NCBI GenBank assembly: GCA_014905825.1 | Contig: JACGCN010000001.1 | Coordinates: 1,240,001-1,304,000, forward strand | Direction: 5' to 3' | Length of the DNA stretch: 64,000 nucleotides | Source: Lyophyllum atratum | Taxonomy: Eukaryota; Basidiomycota; Agaricomycetes; Agaricales; Lyophyllaceae | Shown: positions 22,519-36,600 of the stretch, piece after piece | How positions within the stretch are numbered: the stretch's first letter is position 1 | How the letters are laid out: every line of letters begins with the position of its first letter | Position numbers and translations under genes: made by a program | Notes under the pieces: generated by a model | The model's database searches: none | Seen by the model: only the letters and a program-made list of their open reading frames with translations | Told to the model about the DNA's origin: nothing

Positions 22519-25500
22519 ATGGCGACATCTAGACTTCATCCCCACCACTCCTTGCCTGCCCCTGTTGTGCATGCTGGTTTTTCCGTTTCGCAATCCAAAT
22601 CTCATGTCCTAGCTGGTGTTCAAGACGCGTACTGGAGCGACGACGAAGCGGTAAGCAATGGCTTTATACTTCCCTTCACATTTTTGCGGTTTTTAAACGC
22701 AAAAAAAATTCAGGAGGACGCGGACTGCCCTTTATGCTTAGAAGAAATGGATCTCTCCGACCTCAACTTCAAGCCATGTATATGTGGTTACCAGGTATGA
22801 GACTCATCTGCCCTTTAGTTTGCTTCACTCTTCTGAATATATTTCCCTTAAGATTTGCCGTTTCTGCTGGCACCATATCAAGGAGAATCTCAACAAACGA
22901 TGCCCCGCTTGTCGGCGCGTCTACACCGACGATGCGGTGGAATTCAAGCCCATCGCCACTCAAGAGTTTGTTTCCTCTATCTCATCGCTGCTACTCCTTA
23001 TCTCAGGATCGTATCATACAGTCACAAGCGTCTTACTCAGCAGAAGAAGCAGCGCGAGCGCGAGCGTAAGGAACTTGATGCATTGGGCAGGCGCCAGCTT
23101 GCCAATGTTCGCGTTGTTCAGCGCAACGTTGTTTATGTCGTCGGAATAGGCCCTCGCTTCGCGAAAGAAGAAGTGCGTATCCATTAGTCTCAGAGAACGC
23201 TGAACCTGACCCGATTGTTCAAGCTCATCCCGACCCTTCGCTCCAATGAATACTTTGGCCAGTATGGCAAGATCACCAAAATACTGCTTGTCAAGCGAAC
23301 CCCATCTGGAGGTGGCGCACCTGTGGTTGGCGTCTACATCACCTACCACCGACGGGAGGATGCCGCCCGCTCGATTGCTGCAGTAGACGGGACTGCATCC
23401 CCTGGTGGTGGAAGAGGTGATGTAATGCGAGCAAGCTATGGTACAACCAAATATTGTATGGCTTTCTTGCGCGGTGTGTCTTGCAGCGACCACGGTTGCA
23501 TGAACTTGCATGAATGGGGTGATGAAAAGGATTGCTTTACAAAAGAAGACTTGACAACTTTGTTTGTCGCCTTTCCAACTCCCCATAAACGGCTGCTGAT
23601 ATACTTTTGTGTCAGGAAACATACGATGAAGACTACGGAGAGTAGGGCCAGGGGCGCCGTGGTGGCTCATAAGAAGGGTGACGAACACGATGGTAATGTG
23701 CTACAACACCTCCTTCCATCGTTTATACTCAATATTCTGATCTAGCTGGCCTTCCACGTGCAGCTTCATGGGCACAGAAACCTATCAACCATGTATCGAT
23801 TGCGTCCAGCAATACTCACTTATCGGGTGCAGTGACCACTCGACAAGCTAGGCGCGGTGTTGCCCGACAGCCTCGTAGCAATCAAGTAACAACACCCCCA
23901 ACCGGCGAACCTCGTCCAGCCGTCACGCGACCCTCCAGCCAGGAAGCAAAAGCAGTGCCAGCACCAAAGGCCTCTTCACAAGCCTCTGTCTCACGTCCTG
24001 CAACACCTGCATTATCTCTTGTGCCGCAGCGGGTTACGTCTCCCGATTCGCAGGATAAGAAACATCCAAGAACTAAAAAGGAACCGCCACCGCCAGAGCC
24101 ATCACACTCTCCTGATTCATCTACACGGACGGATGAGCGTGAATCGCGACCACCGAGTGTCGTCTCGCCTTCTCCTGCTCCGCGACCTGAGTCGACGGAT
24201 TCCTCACAGTCATCGCTTGCCCAACCCGCACTGCCGCCTGGTCTGCCTGTCATTCCCCCAGGTCTTTCTGCCCCCCCGGGGATTCCTTCCCCAAGCCGAC
24301 CACCGCGGTTCGAGACGGCGTCCCCTCAAACACCGCTTCTGGCATCCCAATCTTCATACCAGATGTCGACGGCAGCTCGTGCACTTCTCGATGACGTCAA
24401 AGCAAGGCGAGAAATGGCATTCCCAGCCGCAACAGGCGTTAGTCCATTCCCCGACTTCGACAGGACTCTTCAAACATTGAGCGGAGGAGATGATGGTGGC
24501 TTCAGCTTCAATCTTGATCCTAAGCTAGCAGGAAGTAACATGGAAAGTATCCCACAGTTGCCAGACTTCGAAGTGGAGGCTACAACACCTTTCCAAGGCT
24601 CATATATTGATGCTTTCCCCGCTCTTCGGACTCACGCCGCATCGACCGCGGCATTCATGGCCCCTCCAGGCTTACCATACCCTCATCACCCTAATCGATC
24701 CATTTATGATCCTCACGTTGGGCGCTTATCCCCTGCCACTGGGCTCGAAAACCAGTCAACTGGCCCGAGTTACATGGGCTCTTTTGATCCATTTGCTGAT
24801 GCGAGCGAAGAAGCACTTCCACCGACTGCCTCGCCCCTCCGGCATCCCCAACGCTCCCCGTCAGAGGATGATCCAAGTAGAAAAGTATCTCGGTTTGGAT
24901 TCGCACGTGGCAGGCAGAGTTCTACCGCCACGTCTTCCCCTCTCCACGTCTCGTCTCCGCTCAACAACGGCAGCACCGACGGTCAATCCTTTTTCAACTC
25001 AGGGGATGGCCTGTCACTGGGCCCTGGGAGAACCCAGTGGTCTACGAATGGCAGGCAGGATTATACTTTTACCCAGCCGGCCTCGAGCAGAAGCTCCCCC
25101 CTCGTCCAGCATGCTGCGGACCCTACTTATCCCCACCCTCAGAGCAGGTTTCAACCGTTCGAATCCGGCGTAAGCGAGGCTCAGCTTCGAGATTTTATTC
25201 AAGCTAGCAGGGACCGTGCTCAATCCTCCCTTCCTAGCCCAGCTGGTAACACAACCTTTCATTCATATGTATCTACTTTAATAATGTCCTCTGTATAGGT
25301 TCACGTTCACACCCACCAGGTCTCAAGCCAAGCTCTGTCCAATTCAACGACCCTGCTATCATGTCTGCCCGTTTTGCAGCATCGGCGCCGGAGGGTGTAT
25401 TTAGCCAGATGTCATACGGACCTCCCCCGGGCCTTGCCTATCCTCAAGAAGGAGTGAACATTGGTTTGGGCGTTGTTGCTGGTGGCGTTATGGATGGTCA

Positions 25501-27278
25501 TGGATCAGCTCATGGTGAGTCTATTTCACAATTTTCTGAGGGGAGGGAGGCCAGTGTACCGAGTGCCGTGCTTTCTCAGTGCGGAAAATTAATTATCGGC
25601 ATTGATGAATCGTCGAATGCTCTCCTTCCATCTTCCTCGCGCTACTCCTCCCATTGTGCATGGACTATTTCGACTCGCAACTCCAAACGTCACGTATAAT
25701 CAATAAACTCTCTCTCCCCTTGGTATGGTGCCCACGTCTACTCCGACGCTGATTTATTTTGTTGCTGGTGCTGCAGTCTCGACGACAGCCTCACCGTCAC
25801 TCTCATTGGCCCTGTCCTCTACCGACTTCCCCGCGCTCATAGCAAGTCCTGTGGAACCCAGCCCTCGTGAGGAGCCTCCGGTGTCTGAAGATTTTGGGTC
25901 TCGTTTGGATGCCGGAGCCCTTGAAAAGGCGGAACGCAAGGCTGCGAAAAAGGCAGCTGCCGCTGAGAAAGCGGCAGAACGACAGAGGATAGCTCAGGAA
26001 AAAGCAGCTGTTAAAGCAGCTGAGCGTGCAAGAGCTGCCCAAGAGAAGCTGGTTGAGAAGGAAAAGGCGATGGCGGAGAAGGAGAAGGCGATGGCGATCA
26101 AAGCGCAGGAGAAGCTAGCTAGGGAGCAAGCAGAGAAAGAGAAAGCGATCAAGAAGGCTGAAAATGAACGATTAGCGAGGGAGCGAGCGGCGCAGGCTGA
26201 ACAAGAAAACAGTGCTCAGGCAAGGAAGACGGTGGGCACGCAAGGCGAGGACAAACGCCCCGACCAATCCACACACAAGCCATCGCGACCATCTGCTATC
26301 CCAAAACCTGTCTCTACTCCCAGCAGGTCCTCGGAACCCGAGCCGCAAGTCCCGCTGTTATCCAAAAAGCCCAAGAAAAACAAGCCTACCGCGAAGCTTA
26401 TTAGGGTCCCGAAGGAGGAAGGGCCTCTCCCTGATGATACATCCACTATACCCTCACTCTCGACCTCGGAAGCTCCTCTTATGCCGACCGACTCCAGTTC
26501 AAATATTTCGCGCTCTCACTCTTTAGATCGCAGCACGCCGACACCAATTGAAGATCTGCTTGAGGACATTCACATGTTAAATCCCACGATGGACCTCCCT
26601 AATCATCCCTTTTTCGATACCCACAAGCTCAACCCTGCAGCTACCGTGCCTTTGGAATATGGTCCTTTAGTTCACGCATTGTCGGCGCTGTCTGTTGGAG
26701 GAGGATCATTTGCAAACAACATGCCTTCGGGTTCCATCGACAATGCTGTGTCGTCATTCCAGCAACTTCTGGAGACGCTGACGCAAACCATTTCTGACCT
26801 TTTGCGGCTTCTCCCTCGCACGACCTGGGATGATAGTTCCTCCTTTGACGGCGTTTTACGTGATATGCTCAAGGGCGACGATTTTCTCGATGATGGGGGC
26901 GATGACGGACAAGGGAAAGAGGATGAGGTTGCGGCCTTAACCTTGGCTCTCGAGCGTCGGGCACGATGGATGGAAGTCCAGTTGTCGAAGTTGGAAGAAC
27001 TCCATCGTGATATCAACACCGCAGCCGTCCGGGCAGTTCTCTCGTTCAACGATAACGGCTGGGACCGACGTGCACTTCTTCCTCGAGTTGGCAATACCTT
27101 GCGTCGTTTTGACAACATCGGTTTGGTGGAGGAGAGTAGAGCTGTTCGTTCGATGACTGCTGATGAACTGGAAAAGAAGCTTGTTGTAGCGAAGGAGGCG
27201 GCTGTGTTTGCAGAGACAGAAGTTCGAGAAGTGATGGAGAGGATTCAAGCTATTAAGCCTGTTGGCCATGAGTTCTAG
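22519..27278 (+). CDS. NOT4: CCR4-NOT E3 ubiquitin ligase Not4
   Basis: The protein starts MATSRLHPHH. Domains in order: a C4C4 RING (DCPLCLEEMDLSDLNFKPC, CGYQICRFCWHHI, RCPACRRVY), the KRLTQQKKQ linker helix, RNVVYVVGIGPRFAKEE, an RRM (LIPTLRSNEYFGQYGKITKI, VGVYITYHRREDAARSI) and a C3H1-like finger (KYCMAFLRGVSC ... CMNLHEWG). A long proline/serine-rich region follows, then an Ala/Lys/Glu coiled coil (about 25920-26220) and a C-terminal helical block. Not4 is the E2-binding ligase of CCR4-NOT, acting on ribosomal proteins and nascent-chain complexes in cotranslational quality control. Introns near the RING and RRM are short and in frame. The intron at about 25518-25773 is about 256 nt, far longer than the others, and may be an alternative end (see findings). 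Confidence 0.9.
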
Positions 27279-27549
27279 TACTCCTTAGCAAATAAGAAGG
27301 CGAAATGATTGCGCGTAGTCTTTACGTATTTAAGATGATGATTGTGAGAGATCTGGATGACCGACGGAGACTACATGGTCGGTCTCTTGACGAGAGCCAT
27401 GAGAGTACCAAAATTTGTTGCTCACGGTTCAATACGTCTTTCATCTTGCGTGACTAGTCGACTTCGCATCCATAGAACTATAGTTACGATGATGACCATC
27501 GAATGAAACAAACTCCACATATCTATATCCATATCTTGTTGACTGATGG

Positions 27550-29994
27550 CTATTCAACTCCCTTTGACGTCTGCCTTTCTGGGTATAGCTTTGGATTGAT
27601 ATTAGTGTTATCCATGTAAGATGGAATATCCAATTTCTTACTTTGCCGGGATTCATAAGGTCGTGGGGGTCAATCGCCCGCTTGATGACTCTCATCAGCT
27701 CAACAGTGCCCTCTCCAAGCTCCTTGGTCAAGTATTCTTTCTTCCCGACGCCAACACCATGCTCTCCAGTGCCTATAGAACATAAGTATATGGTAGGAAA
27801 GGGTGAAGGGTGTCTTGCATAACAGGCTTACAAGTTCCATCAAGGGCTATTGCTCGTTGTACAAGTCGATGAACTGCGTCGCCGACAGCTGACAGCTCTT
27901 TATCATCGCGGAAAAGAATCAAAGCATGAAAGTTTCCGTCTCCAACATGTCCTACAATCGTGCTTTGAAGCCCCGCATGAAAGAGATCTTTCTTCGTTTC
28001 AGAGACAAGCTGGGGTAGACGCGAAACTGGGACACTGATAACATTGTCAGTGTGTAGCACATGGCAGACCAGGTTTGGACCATACCACACATCCGTTGTC
28101 CAGCAACGTGTTCCAGGGGTGGCCGCCAGAGTTGACGTTAACGCATATTTGCGATTTTGCCATAGATCCTCCGCCTCCTGGTCTGTAGATGCAAATTCGA
28201 ACCGACTGCTTCCGTGCCTTTTGACGATGTCCCGGACGGCTTTCGATGTATGCTTTATAGAGTGGGGGTCACCTTGGATCTTGAAAAACAGTGTATCTGC
28301 TATGGGGTAAGGATGGTCTACTAGACCTGCGCCATTGATAGCTTTCATCACTACATCAAATGTTCATCTGAATTTCTTTTTCTTATTTCGCAGGCATTGG
28401 TCTTACTGTGATCGTCCAGTAACTCAACGCATTCTGGACAAAAATTAATTGTTTGTTCTGGTTCCCATTGATCTCCACGTACGGATATGGGGAGCGTAGG
28501 GAGTGTTGAGAATTTCTTGCACGGCCCCGACAGCGTGTTCAACATCGGGAAATTGAGCCATCGCAACCTTTGTAGGGACCACAGGCGTGAGGCGTAGCGT
28601 CACTGAAAGCGAGATGTAGTTTTCAAACGAGAACAGTCAATGAGGTCTGACCTTCTGTGACAACGCCTAATGTTCCTTCAGCACCGATGAAGAGTTTCGT
28701 GATATCAAATCCAGCGGCGGATTTTCTGGCTCTACTACGTGTTTTGATAACTTCACCGTTTGGAAGGACTGCAGTCTGAAGGGGGGAGAAAGTTTGCACC
28801 AGAAAATGGAGTGAGAAGCACGAGGACGCTCACGAGATTAAGAAACCATTCTGCCCTGGCAGTCCCATATCGCACGGCATTAGCTGATTGAAGATATCAG
28901 AGTGGGTATACAGAGCAGGTAGAACGACCTGACTTCCGCTGCAGCCTGTGCCTATCATCCCTCCAATAGTCTGTATCGAGATTTGAAACCTATACCCAGT
29001 TCGTTATGAGCCGGAATTACTCACGGCACCTGGTCCTGGATCCAGCTTGACATTGCAAAGTTAGTGCCTGCATTGAGGAACAGACGCCCAGCTCACAGGA
29101 AAGAACAAAGGAATATCCTTGGCTTTGAGGACCGCGTTGATGTCTTCCCAACGAGCACCCGATTGGCAAACCAAGTCAGAATCAGCCTCTAACACAGTGC
29201 TTCGTTATTAAGCAGTACTGCGCTGGACATCTGACGAAACTCGTTACCATTGACCTGGAGAATTTTATCCATGCCGGACATGTCCAAGCAGATACTTCCC
29301 GATTTATACTACAGAATTGCGTTGAGAATATGATGAAATAACAGAAGACTTGAAACGCACGCCAGAGGTATGACCCTCGAGACTGGTGGCACCACTGTAG
29401 GGAGTGATAGGCATCCGGTATTTTCTCGAAATGTTGACAATTTTGACAACATCAGATGTACACGTCGGTCGAACCTCGAGTATATGAATCAGGTAAACTG
29501 CCTACGGAAGAGGATGACGCCTTACCACAACTGAATGCGGGGAAACAGGATGATAGGAGTTTTCAGAGAAGCCATAAGTCTTCAAGGTATCTGGGTCAGT
29601 GGCGACAGCGTTTACGCCAGGAAGGGCGGTACGAAGTTCGTCAATGGCGAGCTTAATCTCATCTGCAGATGCATATTTAATGAGCGCTTCCCCTGTACCT
29701 TCCCGTGCCTTTGGCTGTCAGAGGCATTAGAAAATGGTGGTGGAAAAAAGAAATGGTACGCACAAATACATAGAAGTCAACCAGCTGCGTTGCCGCGACT
29801 ATGCAGACAGCATAGAATGTAGACTGCAAGAATATCTTTGTCTTCGATGATCCAGGGAACTCCTGAGACCATGGAGAGTACCGTAATGATCCTCCAGGCT
29901 TCCTGAAAGCCCTGGTTGACGATACCCTGGTCGAGAGCCAGTTGGGATTGAGTGAAGACGTTAGTCTTGACCGAAGCAGTGCCCGAAATGCCAT
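27550..29994 (-). CDS. DLD1: FAD-linked oxidase, D-lactate dehydrogenase (cytochrome) type, mitochondrial
   Basis: ATG at 29994 begins a basic mitochondrial-type leader (MAFRALLRSRLTSSLNPNW) followed by a hydrophobic segment. The C-terminal part has the family's conserved tail: VPVSRLPQLVSETKKDL, STIVGHVGDGNFHALILFR, TKELGEGTVELMRVIKRAIDP and HDLMNPGK, joined across an intron to LYPE and a short end at the TAG at 27550-27552. The central region (about 28600-29700) is split by many introns and I did not trace each exon. Family enzymes oxidise D-lactate or a related 2-hydroxyacid and pass electrons to cytochrome c in the intermembrane space. 2-hydroxyglutarate dehydrogenase is an alternative, but the GHVGDGNFHALILF form fits DLD better. 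Confidence 0.8.
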
Positions 29995-30167
29995 AGATGA
30001 TACTATCGCGGTTCAACGTTCAAATTTCAAAGCTGACTCGGACGCATGGTGGTCGCGTCCCTGAGTTTTTCCGAATGCGGCACTTGGTTAGATCGTGCCC
30101 AAACTCCACTCATGCTTTATTTATAGCTCCACTTTCCATCTGGCCTTGTACAACCAAACCGCTCCTC
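29995..30167. promoter_or_regulatory. Divergent promoter region DLD1/MscS channel
   Basis: 173 bp between divergent start codons. No motif assigned. Confidence 0.45.
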
Positions 30168-32755
30168 ATGGACCCTCCGAATGAGAAGGCCCGTCCATCC
30201 ATCCTTATTCCGAAAAGGCACGACTATGCTCCGCAACCTCAATCTGAGCTGGCAACGCCTCAGGACCGAGAGCCCTCAGACTCTGACACCGCTACTAACT
30301 CGTCCGACGAGTTCGATTGGGACGACGACGAGGACTTCAAGACTCAGGAGGAGAAAGGGAAAGCGAAACGGGGAAGGGCATTATGGATGGCCTTTATGAG
30401 ACTTTCCAGGCTAATCCGGGTGCTACTCGTCGGGGTCTTGATTGCAGCCATTTTGATCACCCCGTTCATTGTGTTCGAGCTACGATTCAAAGAAAGCCCC
30501 GTCGGCGCGCATGTTCGCGTGTGGTCTCTGTGGCTAACCATTACCTGGGCCGCTGCCAGTGCCACATACTTGGTTGTCGACTTCATCCCCCATGCAGTTC
30601 TCTCTATCGTCGTTTTATTCGGTGGTCAAGTGGAGCGGCTCAAACTACAGGTTGAGGTATGTCTTGATGCCTAAAAACGAGGCCAGAAAGCTAAGTTTTA
30701 CTTCTTAGCTCGTCATGGCCGTCTCTGCATGGTTAAAATTGACACTCGACATTTCTTGGGCATGGATAAGTCTGTCTGTCATCCGTGCTGTCGATCGTCC
30801 GCCCGGTAGCTACTGGGTCGTCATCAATCGCGTTATGCAGGTAAACGATTGGTGGACTACTCCCCTCAAGAAGCTCATATCACCCATAGGCATTGTTTGC
30901 GGCAAGTATAATACTTTTGGTCGAAAAGCTGTTCTTGCAATTCGTGGCAATCAATTTTCATCAAAAAGCCCTTGCTGAACGACTCGCCGAGAACCGATTG
31001 GGGCTTCGAGCCCTAGATAGACTTTCCAATACGCATCCCGTTCTCAACAAGAAATCGCCATACGCCAAGCGAGGTCATAAAAGTCCTTCGGCATCCGTCG
31101 AGCTCTTTGGGCACAAACCCGGGCAACGTAGTGCAGATGGATCTCCAGCCACCATTAAAAGTCCCGATACAGTCGATAAAGCTAGGTTCCGGAGACATGA
31201 GCGGCAGCGCAAGAAAAGGGCTATGGCAAGCATCATTGTTGATCAGGTTGGTTTGTATCATATCTCTCATTTCGTGGTCTCATCTATCTGACAGGTTGGA
31301 GGAGCCATCGGTGCTGTTGCCTTGAAAGATTCAAAGTTTAACAGAGAAGGAGTGATTGGCGGCCTTCACTCTGCGAGGAGATTAGCCAGGAAGCTATTCG
31401 GCACGCTTAGCGATGTCACCCCAGCGAGATCTCATCTAGTTGTTGAAGGTGTGTTGTCCGTGTCCTGACTACTTCGGACGACAACTTGACAAAAGATCGA
31501 AGATTTCTATCCCTACTTCCGCACTACTGCTGAAGCTGTAAGTATTTTCCCTGCATCTGATATACCGGATATTATATCTCTCCACAGCACGAAGCCTTTG
31601 CTTTGTTTGATAAAGATGAGAACGGTGATATCAGTAAACGGGAAATGCGCGAAGCTGTTCAGAGAATCTACCGGGAGCGCAAGTCTTTGGTGTCTAGCTT
31701 GAAGGTCAGTAATTTATGTCGACCTGATTTGACTTTGTTTGACACAATTCTAGGATGTTGGCTCTGCTGTTGCAAAGCTGGATGCTGTGTTGCTAGCAGT
31801 GGCACTTGTCGGCATTATCTTTGTTTGCCTGCTCATCTTCAACCGGAAGAATACACTTGCATCTCTTGTGCCGTTGGCGACTATCATTCTCGGGTTCTCC
31901 TTCATCTTCGGACACTCTGCACAAACGCTCTTTGAATCAGTACGTAGCAATCTCTTTCATTATCATTAAGTTCGTCTATAACCGTTTGGAGCAGCTGATA
32001 TTCATTTTCTCCACGCATGTCTTCGATGTTGGTGATCTGGTGATGATCGATGATCAGGCAAGCTTAGCCAGCGCCCTTAGCATGGTTATGTACTAACTTA
32101 CCTTAGGTTCTCTATGTTCGGGAATTTGGCCTTTTTTCGACTACATTCCGTCGGGTCGATGGGCAAGAAATAATTGCGCCGAATGCTCTGCTTGCGAGCA
32201 CGAAGCTTGTTCACAACCTACGCCGCAGCAAATCTATGTGGGTCACTTCTCATAGCTCGGCAAGATATTTCTCTGAAGTGAATGCAGGTGGGAAACGACC
32301 AAATTAACCGTCTCCTACAACACTCCCTTGGAAACGATAGAACAGATTAAACTCAGGATCAATTCTTATGTTACCGCAAACAATCGTGAATGGTCGGGAT
32401 GTGCTCTTAACATCGACAAAATGGAATACCAGAATGCGATTACCTTGGTCGTTGCAATGGAACGTATGTGGTCGCGCCAGATCCCGCCCTTTAATCCTCA
32501 CCCGTTCCGACAGATCGTCCAAACTGGCAAGATTGGGGCGGCCGATGGGTCCGTCGCAATTTATTCATGCGGAACTTGAAGCAAATTCTTGAGGACCTCG
32601 ACGTGGAGTATACAATGCCTGTACAACCTGTGCTGCTGCCCCACTTGGACGTTCGCGGCGGAACCAAGATTTTATGGGAAATGCAGGCACATTTCAGCGA
32701 AGCGATTCCGGAGCCGGAAGTGCTAAAGGAAGGGGTAAGTAGCTTCCGTGCCTAG
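30168..32755 (+). CDS. EF-hand mechanosensitive ion channel, MscS family (Msy1/Msy2-like)
   Basis: Starts MDPPNEKARPSILIPKR. Acidic N-terminus, then transmembrane helices (LIRVLLVGVLIAAILITPF; VRVWSLWLTITWAAASATY; AVSAWLKLTLDISWAW; FAASIILLVEKLFLQF). A cytosolic basic linker follows, then an EF-hand (FALFDKDENGDISKREM, calcium loop D-K-D-E-N-G-D-I-S-K-R-E) and the MscS pore/beta domain (AVLLAVALVGIIFVCLLIF, LGFSFIFGHSAQTLFES, FDVGDLVMIDDQ, REFGLFSTTFRRVDGQEIIAPN). Fission yeast Msy1 and Msy2 are ER channels that control Ca2+ during hypo-osmotic shock. The C-terminal intron near 32465-32513 restores HRPNWQDWGGRW. A GTAAGT sequence at 32734 could be a further donor, so the last few residues are uncertain. 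Confidence 0.87.
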
Positions 32756-33614
32756 ATTTAACTTCGAAGATATTCCATGACTTTCAAATGAACAACATCC
32801 GTAACATTCAAAGCCAAAAATTGGGCTCTGTGAGATCGAGAGTATAATACTGCTCGCCCTAACATGATACACTCAATGCTGTTTTAACCCATACTGTCAG
32901 ACTCATAGTGATAGTGATAGTAATAGTATTATTATTTGTAGGCCATGATCAATCCAACTTGCATATTATGCTGTATGATACAAGATTTCTCTCGTAACTC
33001 ATGACCTGCCGTAACTCATAACTTTTTGCTTCCATTGAAAGCTATGGGTTAAGACTGTTGACTGGATAGACAAATTTTGTTCAGCGTGGCAGCTCCACCA
33101 GATAGCACCAGATCTATCAGATGCAGTGTATGTTAGCAAACAAGTATCAAGAGTTAAAACAGAACACGTCACTTCGATCATGCATGAGCACAAACGATTG
33201 AGGGTATGAAGGGGCTCAGAAAGGTCAGAAGGAATCCAGCAATTGCAATAAATGCGTGAACACAGCTTGATAGTGCCAAGCAAGGTCTCTCACTAGGCCG
33301 GAATTTACTAAGGGCGGCTGCTCGGCGTGAAACACAAGCAATACCAGGATCAGCGATTGCTGAGGGCATAGTCTTCCCCTGATAAGTCGCAACGACGAGA
33401 CATATATCCTCCCTGTTGACAAGATACATGCCATTGATAGGTTGGTGAGGGCTTAGAGAGGAAACACGACAACGGCCCCCAATACTAACAGTCAATAATA
33501 AGAATACATTTGCTTGCGCCTGCTTTATTTCGTCACCTGACCGCATTTGCATCGTTTCTCCTTAATAGGCATTATCATTCTAACCTTCTTCCGACCAGCA
33601 TTGTCCATTGCCCA
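32756..33614. other. Intergenic region, no gene supported
   Basis: About 860 bp between the MscS-channel gene and EAF1. Open frames on the minus strand reach 124 codons but show no recognisable domain or splice pattern. A short TAGTGA/TAG repeat lies near 32906-32935. Confidence 0.6.
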
Positions 33615-36600
33615 ATGCTGCCAATCAAACGCAGTCCAGGGATGCCTCATCGATCTGTGGAAGCACTGGTGGAAGAAAGTGTTACGAGGCTAGAGTGCGT
33701 GATTTACATATTGCATTGGCAGTCATAGTGGACTTACATATTGTTTAGAGCTATCTCAGAACGCCGGAATGTTCTGCTTCGCCAAATGCACCAGATGATG
33801 CGGCGGAGAAGCGACCTAGGATCAGTCATTAGTTTCGATGACGAAGATGAAGAGGATCTGCAGGTGTTCCTCCGACGGTTCACTATGACGAGGGACAAGT
33901 ACGGCATTGTATTCCCTGCTATTCTGTCATGAATACTTACCTGTTGCGAAGCCCCGAGGCAGGTAGCATAGTCAACCTCGGAAAAAACGAGTTCTTCGAT
34001 TTTACCCCGCCTGGAGGTATCCATGTCTCGAGAGGCAAGCCTTTGACCAACAGGACGATGCGTAGCCGTCCAAGGCCAGACTCACCGGCAGTTCAAACGG
34101 ATTCCTCCCGGACTCTACCGCATACCCAATATTCAACATCTGCAGTAGCGGATGAAACTGAGGATGCGGTTGGAGATCCTTTAGCACCTCGACCCAAGTC
34201 AGTTTCCATCCCGTCGCGGCAGGGCTCTGATGACGAAGAGGACGAGCTCGATCTGCTTCGGAAATCCCCCCAAGCCCATGCGGCGTCTTACCCGCGCGCA
34301 CACTCTGTGTATTCCAGTGAACAAACGGCGCTTGAGTTGGCTCTAGGTTCGGCCGAGGCATCTGGTGTAGAAGGCTTGTCTCTGCCTTCTGACCGTGTTC
34401 CTCTAGCGGAGGGGCAGATTGCCGCTGTCGCTCTCTCATTGGAGGGGGAGGCAGCTGGAAAAGGTGAACATGAAGCTGCGAAGCCTCTAGAATTAGGGAC
34501 CGCGGAACCGACTTTGGAAACGGATGTCAATAAGTCGACTGTTAGCACAGTGAACCCTCGAGACTTGGTTTTCCAGCGTTCCACTGAGCCTTCAGATGAC
34601 GTGGTCATGTTGGACGAACAGCACCATCTCCAGGCCGACAAACTCCAACACACTGAGAGCAAAGCGCTTTCCGTCACCCACAACATTGTCGAAGTGCCTA
34701 CAATGTCTCCGCATGGCCATCATGAATTCCTTCCTAGTCTGGCAACCCCCGCGAAGCGACCGATCATCGTCCTTTCCGCTCAGTCACCCAAAGTGCCTGA
34801 ACGCGACTATGTCTTCAATGAGCCTCGAGTTACAACCCCACAACCATCATCCTCCGTCTCCACGGCACCTCCCCAACGTCGACTTCAATTCAAACCCACC
34901 TTCACAGTCCCTCCACTCAAAGCCATCAACCCAGAATACACGCGGAAGTCGAAGTCTGTCAAACGAAAACGAGACAAGGAGCGTGAAGGGGGTGGCAGTA
35001 GGAAAGAGAACTGCAAAGATGAGTCAATTCCTCTGGGGTTGAATAAGTGGGCTGCTACCCTCAATGCAAATCCTGTTTGGAAGAAGGTATCTCGTGCACC
35101 CAAATGCCTGAGTACACGAGAATGGGCGGTATGTCCATCTATCGTGACGTAGCTTCTAATCTGATTCATTACCAGGTTGCCATGTCGGAGCTGCGGTTAA
35201 TTCGAGCAATTGATCGGATTGAAGTGTTAAAACGAGAAGGTCGATGGAGCTTCAGACAACCCAAGAAGCAGAGGGCCATCGGTGGAGTACCGAAGACGCA
35301 CTGGGATCATCTGATGGATGAAATGGTCTGTCAAAATTCCCTCCTTTTTGAATGTTACTGATACTGTCCCAAGAAATGGATGCGCGTCGACTTCAGAGAG
35401 GAGAGAAAGTGGAAGATTGCCCTGGCGTATAACTTGTCAACCGCCGTTCTCGACTGGCATGCTGCTGCGACGATGCAGGTTCGAGTAGCTAAAGGAATAT
35501 GTGTCCGTTGGAAACGTCCACGTCCTGAAGATGAACACACTGACATGTCAATCGACGAGAATGTCAATCTCGAACCTGCTACAGACCTACCGGGAATGGA
35601 AGTTGATGAACCCGAGGATAGTCGTCCCCAGCAAACCACCTCCTTACTCGGCGTTGACTACGGTTCCGACGACGACGACGAGGATGAAGACGAGGACGAC
35701 GATCCGGAAAAAGATGCGCGAAATGTAGTTGATGCGCTCGAACCAGGCACCTTGATTGAAGAAGCCCTGGACGATGCCGACAGATACGAGGAATCTCCCG
35801 TTCAAGACGCCCCTGACATACAACCAAAGACTGAAGAGGTGGACGATAGATCGGCCTTGCGGAATCATCATAACGGCGGAGAGGCGATGGGAGATGATAC
35901 TAACTTGACGACGGTCATAAAGGAGGCGAAGGCCGGTTCGGGACTCAAGATGACATCAAGCGATCCTGTTCTTACATCTCAAGCTACTCCGTCATCCAAT
36001 GGTGGTGACACCGAACACTCGTCGTCAGTGTCTCATAAGTCATCAACAAAGTCAAATATCTATGCTCCTTTCCGGGAAATTATTGCCTACTCAGAGGACG
36101 ATAAACTTTTCCTGGACTTGGAGGAGTTCGATATGACCAAACTTGGAGTTCCAGGGAACATTCCCGACGACACGCTACTACCGCCTCCAGACCTCGCAGC
36201 CATATTTCCTGACCTGCAAGTCTTAAGCTTATTCGACCCCACTCCAATTGTGCAACCAGTCCTGGATGGGAAGAAGCGGTCTGAGAAAAGGGCTGACCGC
36301 GACGATCCCAGCAAAAGACCCGACGATATCCTCTATACCAGACTCTATCCTACGGGAAATTTCATGATGGCCAAGCCTACCTTGATAGGCCCTCTTCGTC
36401 CTTCAAAGAACTGGCAAAACGGCGAATGGATGCCATTAGATGAAAGCGCTGTCGCGCCTGATGCCGACGTCCCAGTGAAGATTTCGGATGATAGCGTCAG
36501 TGGTAAGTAAACCTTCCTTGATGCCGAGATATGTGATTTAACTTTCTGGCATAGACTTATTCGACAGTAGATCCAGCAGTGCGCCATCTGTGATGATCGT

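Noticed and set aside
33178..33552. 124-codon open frame on the minus strand between the MscS-channel gene and EAF1
   Set aside because: No domain, no signal peptide at the start, no splice pattern; composition looks like chance.
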